Below are positions 1-13,750 of a DNA stretch of 64,000 nucleotides, piece after piece. Both the position numbers and the translations under genes were made by a program. Numbering within the stretch: position 1 is the stretch's first letter; every line of letters begins with the position of its first letter. Source of the stretch: Amphiduros pacificus (lineage: Eukaryota > Annelida > Polychaeta > Phyllodocida > Hesionidae); NCBI GenBank assembly GCA_949316495.1, contig OX439009.1, positions 14,430,201 to 14,494,200 of the forward strand. Reading direction: 5' to 3'. The notes beneath the pieces were generated by a model. It saw nothing but the letters and a program-made list of their open reading frames with translations. It did no database searches and had not been told where the DNA came from.

Positions 1-290
1 TGTAGCTCACCTAATGAAGTGATTATGATCCTGGTAAGATAGAGTAGTTGTAGCTCACCTAATGAAGTGATTATGATCCAGGTAAGATAGAGTAGTTGTA
101 GCTCACCTAATGAAGTGATTCTGATCCTGGTAAGATAGAGTAGTTGTAGCTCACCTAATGAAGTGATTCTGATCCAGGTAAGATAGAGTAGTTGTAGCTC
201 ACCTAATGAAGTGATTATGATCCTGGTGAAATAGAGTAGTTGTAGCTCACCCAATGAAGTGATTATGATCCTGGTAAAAAAAATACGATG
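1..290. repeat. 48-bp tandem repeat, about six copies
   Basis: Copies start at 1, 49, 97, 145, 193 and 241, each beginning tgtagctcacctaatgaag. They differ by a few substitutions and the last is incomplete. The array lies upstream of the first visible P450 exon and is probably intronic. It may continue off the left edge. Confidence 0.95.
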
Positions 291-463
291 ATTAGCTACA
301 AGAGGGTCGGGATAGCACCAGGGGATGGTGTACTGGCCCGTTTTCACTAGTCTGGAACTACGGCCTGGTGCTAAAATCCCAGTCTGCTACACTAATTAAA
401 TGATAATTAAACTAAAAGATAATCCAGACTTCATTAGTACAGATGATGTTAATATAATTCCAG

Positions 464-2645
<2,182 letters not shown>

Positions 2646-2795
2646 TATACAGAGAACTTTAAACTATAAATATTTTTTATATATTTTGTAGAACATATTT
2701 TGCTTGTATTTGTATTATTAGAGTAATTTATAAATGGTAACTAAAACATTTATATTATAAACATACTTTCACTCAAATCAAGCTTGTTACTGAAT

Positions 2796-2801
2796 AATAA
2801 A
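2796..2801 (+). promoter_or_regulatory. Poly(A) signal AATAAA, P450 gene
   Basis: Canonical hexamer 150 bp after the P450 stop codon; the first good candidate downstream of the last exon. Confidence 0.5.
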
Positions 2802-2916
2802 TTTGACAGACTCTATTTTCAGTTTCTGTTTCTTATACATTAACGTGTTTTCAAGCACAATAATACGTAATTACTGAATTGTTATCATAGCTGAGAAGAA
2901 TCCACAAGTTGATTAA

Positions 2917-3770
2917 ATGTCAAAAATATCCTCAGCCCATTGGCTTGAAAAATTAGGTAGTATGATCTTGCCGCCAAGAATCAATTTCATTTCAAGCTCA
3001 AATGGAGGCTATGTATTAGATTTGCATAGTAAAGTAAGAACTACAGACTCATCAAAGATTCAAACATATTATGAGATAAACCCCACCTTAGCTGTACATG
3101 CTATGTATTTATCAAAACTATAAATTTATCGAAGCACACAGAATAGCTACATCCAGGATTCTCGCCGATTAAGAATAGAGACAGGTCGATGGTCCGGAAC
3201 TCCCAGAGAGGACAGAATATGCCAATGTGGCAATGATGTTCAGACAGAATCACATGTTCTGCTTGCTTGTGAGAAATCACACACATTGAGGCAAAGATTC
3301 CCTCAAATCAAGTTTGACTCAATATCCTAATTGATGGACGATACACCAGTTGCAGACTTATGCAAACTGTGTTATGAAACCCTATGTTTATTTTGATCTC
3401 ATTATAACTTCCACTATTATGAAACGTTATGTTCATTTTGATTCCATGATGACCTATTCTGTTTATTGTTATTATATTTATGTTGATCTGCATATTGTAA
3501 ACAGACAGTTGTTCATCATTATTCCAGAGATATTTCTCACTTGATATACATGTTATATGTTTAACTTTAATTTCTGTTTATGTTATTACCATACATTTCT
3601 TGTGTTACAAACGACTTATCCAGAGAGTATATCATACGGACCATCTATTCATGCTGGGACTTATAATGGACTTATAATTAGGTCATTTGTGACTAGCCCT
3701 GAGAAAATACACATGTAAACTAATGTTGGTAATCTATAATTTAAGTCAATAAAATACAATACAATATTGA
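2917..3770 (+). mobile_element. LINE 3' end: reverse-transcriptase C-terminal zinc-finger-like domain plus tail
   Basis: Between 3124 and 3400 the + strand reads RLRIETGRWSGTPREDRIC followed by QCGN and TESHVLLACE. This is the Cys/His-rich C-terminal region typical of many invertebrate non-LTR retrotransposon polymerases. In-frame stops at 3121 and about 3328 show that it is a dead fragment. The upstream part (2917-3123, same frame) is probably its continuation. AATAAA followed by an AATAC-rich tail near 3747-3770 looks like the 3' end of the element. Confidence 0.6.
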
Positions 3771-5044
3771 GATTACCGGAATACGGATGTTTCAGGCATC
3801 TCACATGTGCGATACAATAACTGTTACAATACATTTTCTGTCCTTTTTTCACTCGTGTTTGTTTTGAATTCAGGGATGGATGTTCGAGGTTTCAACATGA
3901 TTAAGTTTATGTTTATATGCAGCATACACGTATTTTCGGTTCATGTTAGTCATGTTTTTGACATTTAGTTTCTGTTTACACTGTCAGATGGCACTTTTCA
4001 TGAGTGAAAAGGGATTTGTGCATGTAGAGTACGATGATTTCTTGGCTCACTCTGCAAATGTACGAGCTTGATTTTTTTTAAATCAGCACAATATCATTTA
4101 AAAATTCTAAGTCTCCTGTAAAATAGATATGGTTCATCTTCTGTAAATACTACATCTCGTATCCCTCACTGCACAGTGAGCAGAGCTAAAAAAAAGTCCA
4201 AATATCAAAAAATCAATGTTATACCATGAGAAAAAATAGACTTTCTCTGTGGTTATACAATGCTTTTTTAAAAAGGAGAGACTTAGCAGTGAGTTTTATA
4301 TTTCCAGAGAATCACAACTATAAAATTAAATCAAAATTAGTCACGCCTTCAGAGGGAACTAAGCTGGCCTTGCATGACGTGTTTTTTCCACATTTAAGAA
4401 ATTTACTACCTTTTTTAGAGGCCCAAGTGGATACACAAACGAATACAGTTGTATTCGTTGTTTTGGAAACAAAGACAGCTAGGTTTTTGGGCGCAATGCT
4501 TTAAATGCTGCAAAATCAAATTGGTTGAAAATTGGCTCAAAAACATTAAAAGGGAGACTTCCGCTGATATATGAATTCGCTTATACGGTTTGTAAAAGGC
4601 TTGTAAAGAAGCTTAGCAACATACATGTAAATTCATATCTCTATTACAAGGCAGATGTAGGATACAGAAATATTGCATGCAGATGAACTACTTTACACAT
4701 TCAGCCCATTTCAGTCAGTCCAATAGCTTTTGCAAGTATATCACTGTTCTGTTCAGTTAATTCCCATAATTATATTTTCATTGGTCAGTACAGCCATATA
4801 TTGATGAGTGGCTTTGTATATCATAACAGGAAGCGTCAAATTTGTATTATTGTATAAACAAACTGTATACGAACTGTAACCTGACATAAAGATCAATACA
4901 TTGATGTTAGTGTATTTGAGTTACTAATATTGCCCACGGGGGCATACTATGACACGTGAGATCCGCATAGAGAGGGTAATTTTCATTTCATTTTGTCACA
5001 ACAAGCTTTAAGCCAAAAAGACCCATGTTGACAAAAGATTGTCA
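3771..5044. other. Non-coding stretch, no feature recognised
   Basis: AT-rich sequence. It contains a 92-codon open frame (4226-4504, +) without recognisable similarity, codon signature or splice context, which I do not call as a gene. Confidence 0.5.
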
Positions 5045-5048
5045 TTAA

Positions 5049-5922
5049 GGTCTATAATCCACAATGAAAAAACTGGGACAGACTTATGGTTTTTTGGCTT
5101 AAACGTGTTCAAAGTAATGTTATACCTCAGTGACGCGCGTATCGACGAGATTTCCAATGAATACGAGCATGCCGACTATTTCGTAACGTATTGATTAGCT
5201 GCGAACTATTTCCGTCAGCCATCTTTAGAATGGTCTCCCACCGAGTGTCAAAAACATCGTGTATACACAGAGGGCGGCAACAAGTCTATGGCTGTACACA
5301 CCATTTTCGGGTCACGTGACGGGGTCAAATGAGGTGCGCTTTGTTTACAAAACGTTTTTAATGATAAATATCTTGTTTCATGTATTATTTTTAAAAAAAT
5401 ACAGTAGTTGTCTGAGGTATAAAAACAAAACATGCCTCGTCGGGTCAGCTGGGTGAGCGGATTCAGTTCGTTGGTGATGGCGGACGGATACCCTTCGCCT
5501 TCGGCTCAGGGTATCCTTCCGCAATCACCAACTCACTGAATCCGCTCACCCAGCTTCCCCGACTCGGTATGTTTTGTTATATTATTTGTTAATTTAGCAC
5601 AGAAAAAGTAAACTTAACCAGCTAGTCTTAATTTTTTATAATTTAAATTGAACCCGTTATAACAGTAGTTAAAACGGGTTCAACTCAGTTTTTGCAGCTG
5701 GCGACCTATATCAAGTCTTTATATTTTCTTTATTTAATGTCATCCAAAGAATAATTAAGCTTTTGGGGGATATTTTAGATATGATCATGGCATAAAATAT
5801 GAATTATCACTAAAAGCGTTTGTCCGCCATGTGTGCTGTAGGAGCCGAAGGCAGTTACGTAAATATACGAGACCACACGAAGTTCTCTCCAAATGCTTCA
5901 AACTGATTGTGGATTATAGACC
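5049..5922. mobile_element. TTAA-flanked non-autonomous DNA transposon, 874 bp
   Basis: Perfect 17-bp terminal inverted repeats, GGTCTATAATCCACAAT at the left end and its complement at the right end, are each bordered by TTAA (5045-5048 and 5923-5926). The TTAA target duplication is typical of piggyBac and Kolobok superfamilies; the GG start fits Kolobok slightly better. No transposase is visible, so it depends on another element. Its centre is occupied by a large hairpin (5426-5576). Confidence 0.75.
5426..5576. repeat. Large imperfect hairpin, 68-bp arms, 15-nt loop
   Basis: The left arm 5426-5493 pairs with the right arm 5509-5576 with only a handful of mismatches; the loop is 5494-5508. 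The arms are more GC-rich than the surroundings. It sits close to the midpoint of the 874-bp TTAA element. Confidence 0.9.
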
Positions 5923-5926
5923 TTAA

Positions 5927-7292
5927 ATGATGTCAGTGGGGATGACGGCCGATCACCCTGCTGATAGGCACCTGTATCCATGACATAAGTGTCAGATTGG
6001 AGACACATCTTGAGCAACTCAGCCCCTATGCGTCACGTGACGAAACCGACACCCATGTACCACGTGAGGGGAAAGTGACATGTTATTGGCGCCTTCACCT
6101 TCCCGTCAATCTCAACTGCCTGGCATTCAGTGTCAGTCGGGTGGACAGTGAACACATTGTTTCCCTTTAAAAAAATGTACAATAAAGTTATTAATTTCAT
6201 TAATATTCAAGGTACACCAGTAAGGGCATATAGCCCTGGTTATCAAGTTATCACAAAGGTTAAATGTCTGTACACGTCATTCACACCTCATACCATTCAT
6301 TTATGTTATTTGTATCTTATGTTTAGATTTGTAATAAAATTAGTTGTGTGCAAAACTTGTAAAATTGTCTCAATTATCTAATTGCAATTAAATAATGTTT
6401 TCAGTGTAATTAATGTGTTTGAAACATTTATAATAATGACACAAACATCACAGGGTTTAGCTTGGCTAACGTCCTGGTTGACCGATCAGAAGGGTCGACT
6501 ATTTATTGATGAGCTAATTGAAAGCTTAAGTGTGGCTTGATATGTGGTTACTCGTCTAATCTTATGCAAATGAAAGGAAAAGAAGCAGGAACCAATTAAA
6601 CACTGATAAAAATCTCGCACCAATCCGAGACGTTCAATTGTTGCGGAATCTTTAATATTGCATCACAGATGTATGGGTTTGCAGAATGCAGGAAAATAAA
6701 TAAATATGACTCTGAAAGCAGGTAGCTCAAGTCTCTGTGTGAGTTGGTGGTCAATTAAAGTTGTTTGTAGAACTTACCAAAGAACCTGGCACTCCATACC
6801 CCAGCTTCGGATGAAAAGAATTCTGATGTCTTTGGAATAAAGTTGAATTGAGTATTAAATAAAGTTGAACTTGGTATCTTTTGAGGGGGACAATGTGTGA
6901 ATTGCAGCCTGTCTTCATTTAATTTGATTTACCATTCTATAAACATAATGTTGATATTCTTTTTTGTACTTACCATAAATGCAAGGTAAGGTTTTATAAA
7001 GCACCATAGGTTTCAAGGCAAAAGCTCTGCCGATTGAGCTATTTGGCTGGATATATATTTAGACCAATTGATTTGGTTAAAATCTCATTGGTACACCGAA
7101 TGTCTCATAATCTATTTGTTGGGGGTGGCCCATTATTACATGATTGGAATGAATAAATCATTGTTTTGTTCAGTACACATCAACACATCGCAGTCATTCA
7201 GTGAAATGAAATAAAAAGATGGACCATTCATCAATTTCTGACATTACCCCATTCTTAAAGAACGGTGAAATTCCTGTCTAAATGAAAGACAC

Positions 7293-7295
<3 letters not shown>
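5927..7295. other. Non-coding stretch
   Basis: No gene recognised. At 7010-7055 the - strand contains AGCTCAATCGGCAGAGC, which looks like the D-arm/A-box of a tRNA-headed SINE. No B-box follows it, so at most a SINE fragment is present. Confidence 0.45.

Positions 7296-7383
<88 letters not shown>
7296..7383. repeat. (TA)n microsatellite
   Basis: About 44 TA units, uninterrupted. Confidence 0.98.
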
Positions 7384-7384
<1 letters not shown>

Positions 7385-8023
7385 GTGAAACTAATCAAAT
7401 AATGTTTGAAATAGGAAATACAACAGGAGTGTCAATGTGATCAAACAATTCTTATTTGTTGTGTACCTTGACCAATCTGGAGAGAATATGTCCATGCTAC
7501 CCAGTATTACTTTATCAACTATCTTATTCATAGGAACAGCGATTTCGAGTCTGCAAAATGTAACTTGATATTTATCATATTGATTTGTCAAAACTGAAAT
7601 GTGTGATCACAACACGTGTCTTCCATATAAATATAAATGAATAGTTTCAGTATTCCTTGGTTTGTAGATATTTAGATTGTATTAATGAAATGCCTCTGAT
7701 ATCTTTGGAGAGTAATTTATATTTCATTGGAATGATTTAAAGATATTACTTTGTCATTATATATAGCCCTTGTAGAATTATAATCCGTTGTGACATATGA
7801 TGCTCTCAGTTGATTCATATATTATAGATATTAAATATATACAGGAGTGTCAAACTTGGTTCTAGACCGAATGACTTCCCATAACTATACTCTGCATCAG
7901 TGGTTTATCTATTAATAATAAATGCTTATATGTAGTTGGCAAATGACTATGGATGAATGAATTCTTAACGCTAAATAGACATATTTAGTTCATTTAGTGC
8001 CACTATGGTATATATTAAACACA

Positions 8024-8130
8024 GGCCAATGGCCTTAGAGCTATGCTCATCATTCCTTTTTTGTAATGTTTGTGAAAATTTTCTGTAAATTGCATCATAA
8101 ATGATTATTTAAATCTTTTCCCGCAGTAGA
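8024..8130. repeat. Diverged dispersed repeat, also at 27581-27720
   Basis: The stretch starting caatggccttagagctatgc matches 27581-27720 (caatggccttaggggtatgc) in the same orientation, with many substitutions. It is an old interspersed repeat of unknown family. Confidence 0.6.
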
Positions 8131-8489
8131 ATTGAACATATACTATCAAAATTAATACTGCATCACCATAGGTTACTCTTTGAAAGCTAGCCATTCGTCA
8201 TTACATTCTATAAAATAAAATCTCAATATGTCGATACTCATGTTCAACTATCGCATGAATTTAATGAAACTGACCATACCGCAATTTTGTTATAAGTTTA
8301 TATTCCCACGCAAGTATAATTGAACTGAAGAATATTAAATATGAGTATGTTTTAAGATCCAGAAGTGTTTCAATCTAAATTTTCTTCATTGATTACTCCT
8401 GTGGTTATAAAAGGTTTGTGTTAGCATGCTGCATCTAAACATGTTCCTCAATTGTGTCAATGTTTTATTTTGGTCCACTAGATGCATTA

Positions 8490-8609
8490 GAAACAATAGA
8501 CAAAGATATAGAAACAATAGACAAAGATATAGAAACAATAGACAAAGATACAGAAACAATAGACAAAGATATAGAAACAATAGACAAAGATATAGAAACA
8601 ATAGACAAA
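8490..8609 (+). repeat. 21-bp minisatellite, nearly six copies
   Basis: The unit gaaacaatagacaaagatata is repeated at 8490, 8511, 8532, 8553, 8574 and, partially, 8595. It is open in all copies in the + frame as a seven-residue repeat ETIDKDI. The surrounding frame (8454-8648) has no recognisable domain, so I annotate DNA repeat rather than gene. Confidence 0.9.
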
Positions 8610-8649
8610 TGTAGATCAGGTATCATTGAGACTTTAAAATTGATTTAAA

Positions 8650-9863
8650 TCTTGATTTTCACTAAAAAAAAGTTTCTCCTAAAACACAAAAGGAAATAAA
8701 CCCCAACACTTATGTACCTTAATGTACACTGAAAAGTTTTATATGTTATGGTATCAAAAGGGAATATTATCAAAAACATCACTATTAGTTATGATGTTCA
8801 GTTTTACACAAATCTAAAAGTGATTTGGTAACAACAAGGAAATGATATGTACCTGTGTTTTTATTTATTTTAATTTTTAAATTTTATGTATAACTGAAGT
8901 CGGAAAATCCCAGCAGGAAAAAAATAGATCAAAAATGTTATCATAAACAATGTTCAGTAATTTTTTTAAAAAAACTTTATTGTTTCGGAATTGAAATACA
9001 AGAGCTAAATTGTTGTTTGAAATGTGAAGACTCTAGAATGAATAATGACTGAGGTGTATAAATATATCTGCCACATTGCAGCTTACTCCCTCCTAATCTC
9101 TGTTACTTGCCTGTACCTTGGAGTATAATGTACTAGGTGATCATGAACAGTTAGGATATAACAGTCAATAATTAAAAATTGATCATGCTTGAAGACCCAT
9201 GTGGAAATGGCAAGTTTTAGATGATTTTAACTACTTTAAGGAATGCACTTCTAATAAATAATAAAAAAGTCTGTTTAAAGATATGACAAAATGTTATTAT
9301 GTTGTAATAGTTGTTTAATAGTGATTTAGGAAGTCGTTATTTGTCTATAACATTATAGTGTATATCTATATGTCAATATATTCTCTGTTATGACCTTTCG
9401 GTACTAATGATATATTTATGTAGCATGAGGCGATGAAATGTTAACCAGACATTATACCTGCTCTACCATATACATTGTTAAATTGAAGAATTTCTGCTAT
9501 TGAAACAACAATATTGCAGCTAATCGATTAAATTTATTAACATACTACTGTATATTTGTATCATATATCAATATATTTAATTGTGCATTGCATATAGTTC
9601 TTTAATGTTTGTTATCTATATGTCATCTGTGAATAAATAATCATTTTTGAATGATAAAGAATATCTGTAAAGGTTTATGTTTTTAACGATCACAAATATG
9701 ATAACAAAAAACCCCAAAAAATGAAATGTTAATAGTCTTCACTTTGCAGTTCTATACCCAATAAAATGTTGTCATGGCAACAATATTCCATTTACTAAAT
9801 GCAAAGTGAACTTTGTATAAACATGATTAATGTTGCCAGTTACAGAAAATAAATTAGTAAAAT
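8650..9863. other. Non-coding AT-rich stretch, probable 3' flank of the channel gene
   Basis: No coding signal. A TTTATT (AATAAA on the - strand) at about 9533-9538 could end the channel transcript, giving a 3' UTR of some 330 bp. Confidence 0.4.
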
Positions 9864-11573
9864 TTAAAATAACGTGGTATCGTTTCCTTTTTCCACAGGA
9901 TCTACCTGATTAAGACTAAGTTTTGTCTCCTTATCTCTGTGTTTCCTATCCACATATTCATAGAAACCCAAACGACACAGTTTAATTGCTAAGTCAATCA
10001 ATTCAACCAATGTAACAAAGCTGACCCCTATCCACAGATTGAGAACTCCTCCTAAGCTGCCGATCAGACTCTCCAATGTCACTGCCTGGGTGTCAGTGTA
10101 CGTGGACACGGTGTCAGAGTCAAATATTACATTAATCTGAAGAAAATTACTGGTCAGAGTTGTGTCTTTGCTCACCAGCTGGAAACTTGTGACCTGACTT
10201 TGAGTTTCGTTGTCTGTAGCATTGCCAAAAGAAACCAAATCACTAACCTCCTCTTCGTCTGATAAATCAGCGATCTTCTGATAAACTTTGAATTGATCAG
10301 AATAAGGCTTACGAGCAACATATCTTTTGAAAAATGCAAGTCTGTAAGATGGATGTGGCCAAGGAGTTTGGAAAGTTTTGAGGCTATATCTGTATTCATC
10401 GCAGGCAGGCAAGCAAATTTCCTTAACACACTCAACATCGTCATTGTAGATGTCCTCGGCACAATCTAGCTTATCCAGCATTGCTACAACAACGTCATCA
10501 AATGACCCATTTCCAAAATACCTGCAGTACTCAAACTTATCCCTCATATCTGACAGGGACGAGATATAACCGGAAACGCAGCCACATTCCTTCATGACTC
10601 TCTCCTGCCAACAGAGTTCTTCACATGCACTTTTTGAATATTTGTATTTTTCAAAGCCGTGTAAGACTTTATTTTCGGTGCAGTTGGTATAGGGCAGTGG
10701 CAGAAGTTTTCTGTGGTTTACATGCAGTCTAACCGTAGTGTGGTGGCCAGCCGGGACGTTAATACCCTTAGACATCACCGGAAGTGTACCTCGCTCGTGC
10801 ACGGCCACGCGCACACCGGCTGAAAATGGCTGCGAGAAGGACATCCGGAACGAGGGCATGTGCCATTCCAGAAAGTTCCCCAGATAAAGTATGGCAGTCA
10901 GTCCTTGGATGGTCTTGAGCTCCGAAGAAAATGTGTAACAAAAGCCATATTCTGGACTGTTAAATACAAGTTTCTTCTCCTTCATACATAGAGAACCTGC
11001 ACCAGATGTGACCATTTCTGTTATTCCCCCAGCAAGCCATTTACAATCTATTATAAAGTCAATGCCAGCTTCGACTTCAGAGAGATTAGCCTTGACATTC
11101 TGAATCACAGATGCGGGCTCCAGCATAGTGTTCAATATATAGTCCAAATATTCATATCTCTCATCAGATATATTTTTATCGTTCATTTTGTCTATGATTT
11201 GATCCAATAAGGGGCTAAATCTAACCACTGTCTCTTCGATGTTGGGTATATTTGCCGCAGGATTTAAATTGCAAATAGTGACGTCAGGAAATGGCCCTTT
11301 CTGCTGTTTTTCTGACAAAACTGTAGTGACTGCACGGGACACATATAAACTGAAGAGTCGATAGAGAAAATAAAATGACATACTTGAACCAAACATCACT
11401 GTCAATATCCATAGTGTTCTTGCGCAGCTATCCCCGCTACTCTTCACTATTCGTCCTACACCCTTTACGGAGGTCGATAATAAAAACTGCTTCACAATTG
11501 GTTTCGCACCTAAATTCTTTTCTAGGTTTTGACCCTTTTTTTGTTTTTCTCCTCCTCTCTCCTTTTCGGTCAT
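9864..11573 (-). CDS. DEG/ENaC family cation channel, intronless, 569 residues
   Basis: Trimeric amiloride-type sodium channel of the degenerin/ENaC/ASIC/FaNaC family, plasma membrane. Visible parts: cytoplasmic N-terminus with SVKGVGRIV (residues 35-43) at the gating-motif position; first membrane helix about 52-75; PFPDVTICN at 94-102, the conserved post-TM1 box; a Cys-rich extracellular domain with LPLPYTNC (291-298), CxxEC-type pairs around 317-332 and Cys at 350, 371, 382, 387 and 391; second membrane helix about 508-533 with the selectivity filter G516-V517-S518 in NLWIGVSF. Length fits the family. The frame is intact, and the ATG at 11573 precedes a normal cytoplasmic tail. Ligand unknown; the overall pattern resembles mollusc peptide-gated (FaNaC-like) channels, but that is inference. 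A close paralogue with one intron lies at 17291-19262 on the same strand. Confidence 0.93.
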   Translation of the reverse strand: MTEKERGGEKQKKGQNLEKNLGAKPIVKQFLLSTSVKGVGRIVKSSGDSCARTLWILTVMFGSSMSFYFLYRLFSLYVSRAVTTVLSEKQQKGPFPDVTICNLNPAANIPNIEETVVRFSPLLDQIIDKMNDKNISDERYEYLDYILNTMLEPASVIQNVKANLSEVEAGIDFIIDCKWLAGGITEMVTSGAGSLCMKEKKLVFNSPEYGFCYTFSSELKTIQGLTAILYLGNFLEWHMPSFRMSFSQPFSAGVRVAVHERGTLPVMSKGINVPAGHHTTVRLHVNHRKLLPLPYTNCTENKVLHGFEKYKYSKSACEELCWQERVMKECGCVSGYISSLSDMRDKFEYCRYFGNGSFDDVVVAMLDKLDCAEDIYNDDVECVKEICLPACDEYRYSLKTFQTPWPHPSYRLAFFKRYVARKPYSDQFKVYQKIADLSDEEEVSDLVSFGNATDNETQSQVTSFQLVSKDTTLTSNFLQINVIFDSDTVSTYTDTQAVTLESLIGSLGGVLNLWIGVSFVTLVELIDLAIKLCRLGFYEYVDRKHRDKETKLSLNQVDPVEKGNDTTLF

Positions 11574-12436
11574 TTTGAATATTTTATGTGTTCTTTATGT
11601 CAAGAACCTGCTCTGTGGCCAGATCAAAAGACAAAAGACATTCATAGGCACAACTAACACATTTCACGTTTTGTGTGTCTGCAAACATCCAGCGTCATTC
11701 GCTCATTAAGGTAAGTTACTCATTTCCTGTAACTGTGATCGATTCACTCTGCTGCCTAACACCTGTAAACTTTGTGCCAAGCTTCTTGTTAACAGGTCAA
11801 GTTGATATTTCACATGATCTCCAGGAAACTGATATTATCGCTTTTTATGATAATCAGCCGGCCACAATGGGTTCCATCCTGAACCTTTTGAGGCAATCAC
11901 TATGCATTCCCTGTGGTAGTTTCCTTAAAGTGATTCATCACGCTCAACAAGCATCTCTTGATGAGATGGCAATTAAAGCGAGAAAAGCATAAACAGTTTC
12001 AAATGAGCTGATGTGGTTCTGGATCTAAACTGATAAAATGCTATACGCAGTCTGGAGAGTGGAGGCATTTTAATTTTACAAATGGCTTTATTACTCCATG
12101 GAATATAGCTTATACATAATCAATATACACATCTTTAATGGATTCGTATATCTTTTGAAAGGGATATACTCTAAATCATCCATAAAATGGGAAAAATTAA
12201 ATTCTTTTCAGTTTGATGTCAGTAATAATTTCTCATACACTCCATTCCCCCACTCATGTTTCTTCTTGACTTTCCCCTCCAACAGAACTTTCAGCTATTT
12301 TTTGCAGTGCCCCCAAGAACAGTTACATTTACTTCATGCATGGCTTCAACATCGATCCGATAGTCATAAGGTAGTGATCCATAAAAACTCAAATTAACCA
12401 GCGCCACCTTGTGGTGATTTGGTTTACTTGTCTCGG
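11574..12436. other. 5' flank of the channel gene, no gene recognised
   Basis: A 105-codon open frame on the + strand (11675-11992) shows no recognisable domain. AAG followed by GTAAGT at 11708-11716 (+) resembles a splice donor but has no supporting exon. Confidence 0.4.
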
Positions 12437-12674
<238 letters not shown>

Positions 12675-13214
12675 GTAGAGCAGGGTAATGTGTCCCAGTG
12701 GCAGGCTTTCAATTGACACAAGTCATCAAAAGAGACATTGTAATAGAACCACTAGTTCTATTTACAGTATTTGTTGTTTGCTTCAGACCTACCAGTATTT
12801 CCATTTCGGACTTACCACTTTTATTTGATTAATTATTGGTATGCATACATTAGAATCAGCCTTCATGCAGTAAGCTATATATGTGATATATACCATAAAG
12901 ATGTATCGATCTATTTTACCCGTTGCTCTGTACAACCCACAGGAATCAACAGGCCAAGGTTTCTACAAATATGCTATCATATAAAACAATATCAGATAGA
13001 GACATTAACACACGGCTAATTCATTGGAGCAAATTTACATTATAAAGAGACTGATGGTAAATACTTGTCTAATGTACATTCTTCTCTCACGATTGCGTCT
13101 CTTTTTCCTATTTGTTATCCTTTGACAATATGAGATAAAGGCAAACAAGTTCATATACTCTGAGAGTGTATTGTGGCATATCGGATGATAATTGAGTGAA
13201 ACTTCTCTCGTGCT

Positions 13215-13750
13215 ACTTCTCCACGTTGTCTCGTGAGATGTTGTAAACATCATGCAAGTTTTAAGACCACCATTACTATAGTAATATATATATATATACT
13301 TCTCCACGTTGTCGATCTAGTTTTAAGACCACCATTACTATAGTAATATATATATATATACTTCTCCACGTTGTCTCGTGAGATGTTGTAAACATCATGC
13401 AAGTTTTAAGACCACCATTACTATAGTAATATATATATATATACTTCTCCACGTTGTCGATCTAGTTTTAAGACCACCATTACTATAGTAATATATATAT
13501 ATATACTTCTCCACGTTGTCTCGTGAGATGTTGTAAACATCATGCAAGTTTTAAGACCACCATTACTATAGTAATATATATATATATACTTCTCCACGTT
13601 GTCTCGTGAGATGTTGTAAACATCATGCAAGTTTTAAGACCACCATTACTATAGTAATATATATATATATACTTCTCCACGTTGTCTCGTGAGATGTTGT
13701 AAACATCATGCAAGTTTTAAGACCACCATTACTATAGTAATATATATATA
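13215..13750. repeat. Two-form tandem array (83-bp long and 62-bp short units)
   Basis: Seven units begin acttctccacgttgtc at 13215, 13298, 13360, 13443, 13505, 13588 and 13671. The order is long, short, long, short, long, long, long. Short units lack a ~21-bp net segment and carry cgatctag instead. Each unit ends in a short (TA)n run. The units are almost identical to each other, so amplification is recent. Confidence 0.95.

Noticed and set aside
4226-4504. 92-codon open frame
   Set aside because: No recognisable family, splice context or promoter; length is within chance for AT-rich DNA of this size.
7005-7060. tRNA gene on the - strand
   Set aside because: Only a D-arm/A-box-like stretch; no anticodon arm, T-arm or acceptor pairing follows.
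8480-8615. CRISPR-like array
   Set aside because: Units are directly adjacent without variable spacers, in a eukaryotic context.
10172-10462. 96-codon frame overlapping the first channel gene
   Set aside because: Off-frame shadow of the DEG/ENaC coding sequence.
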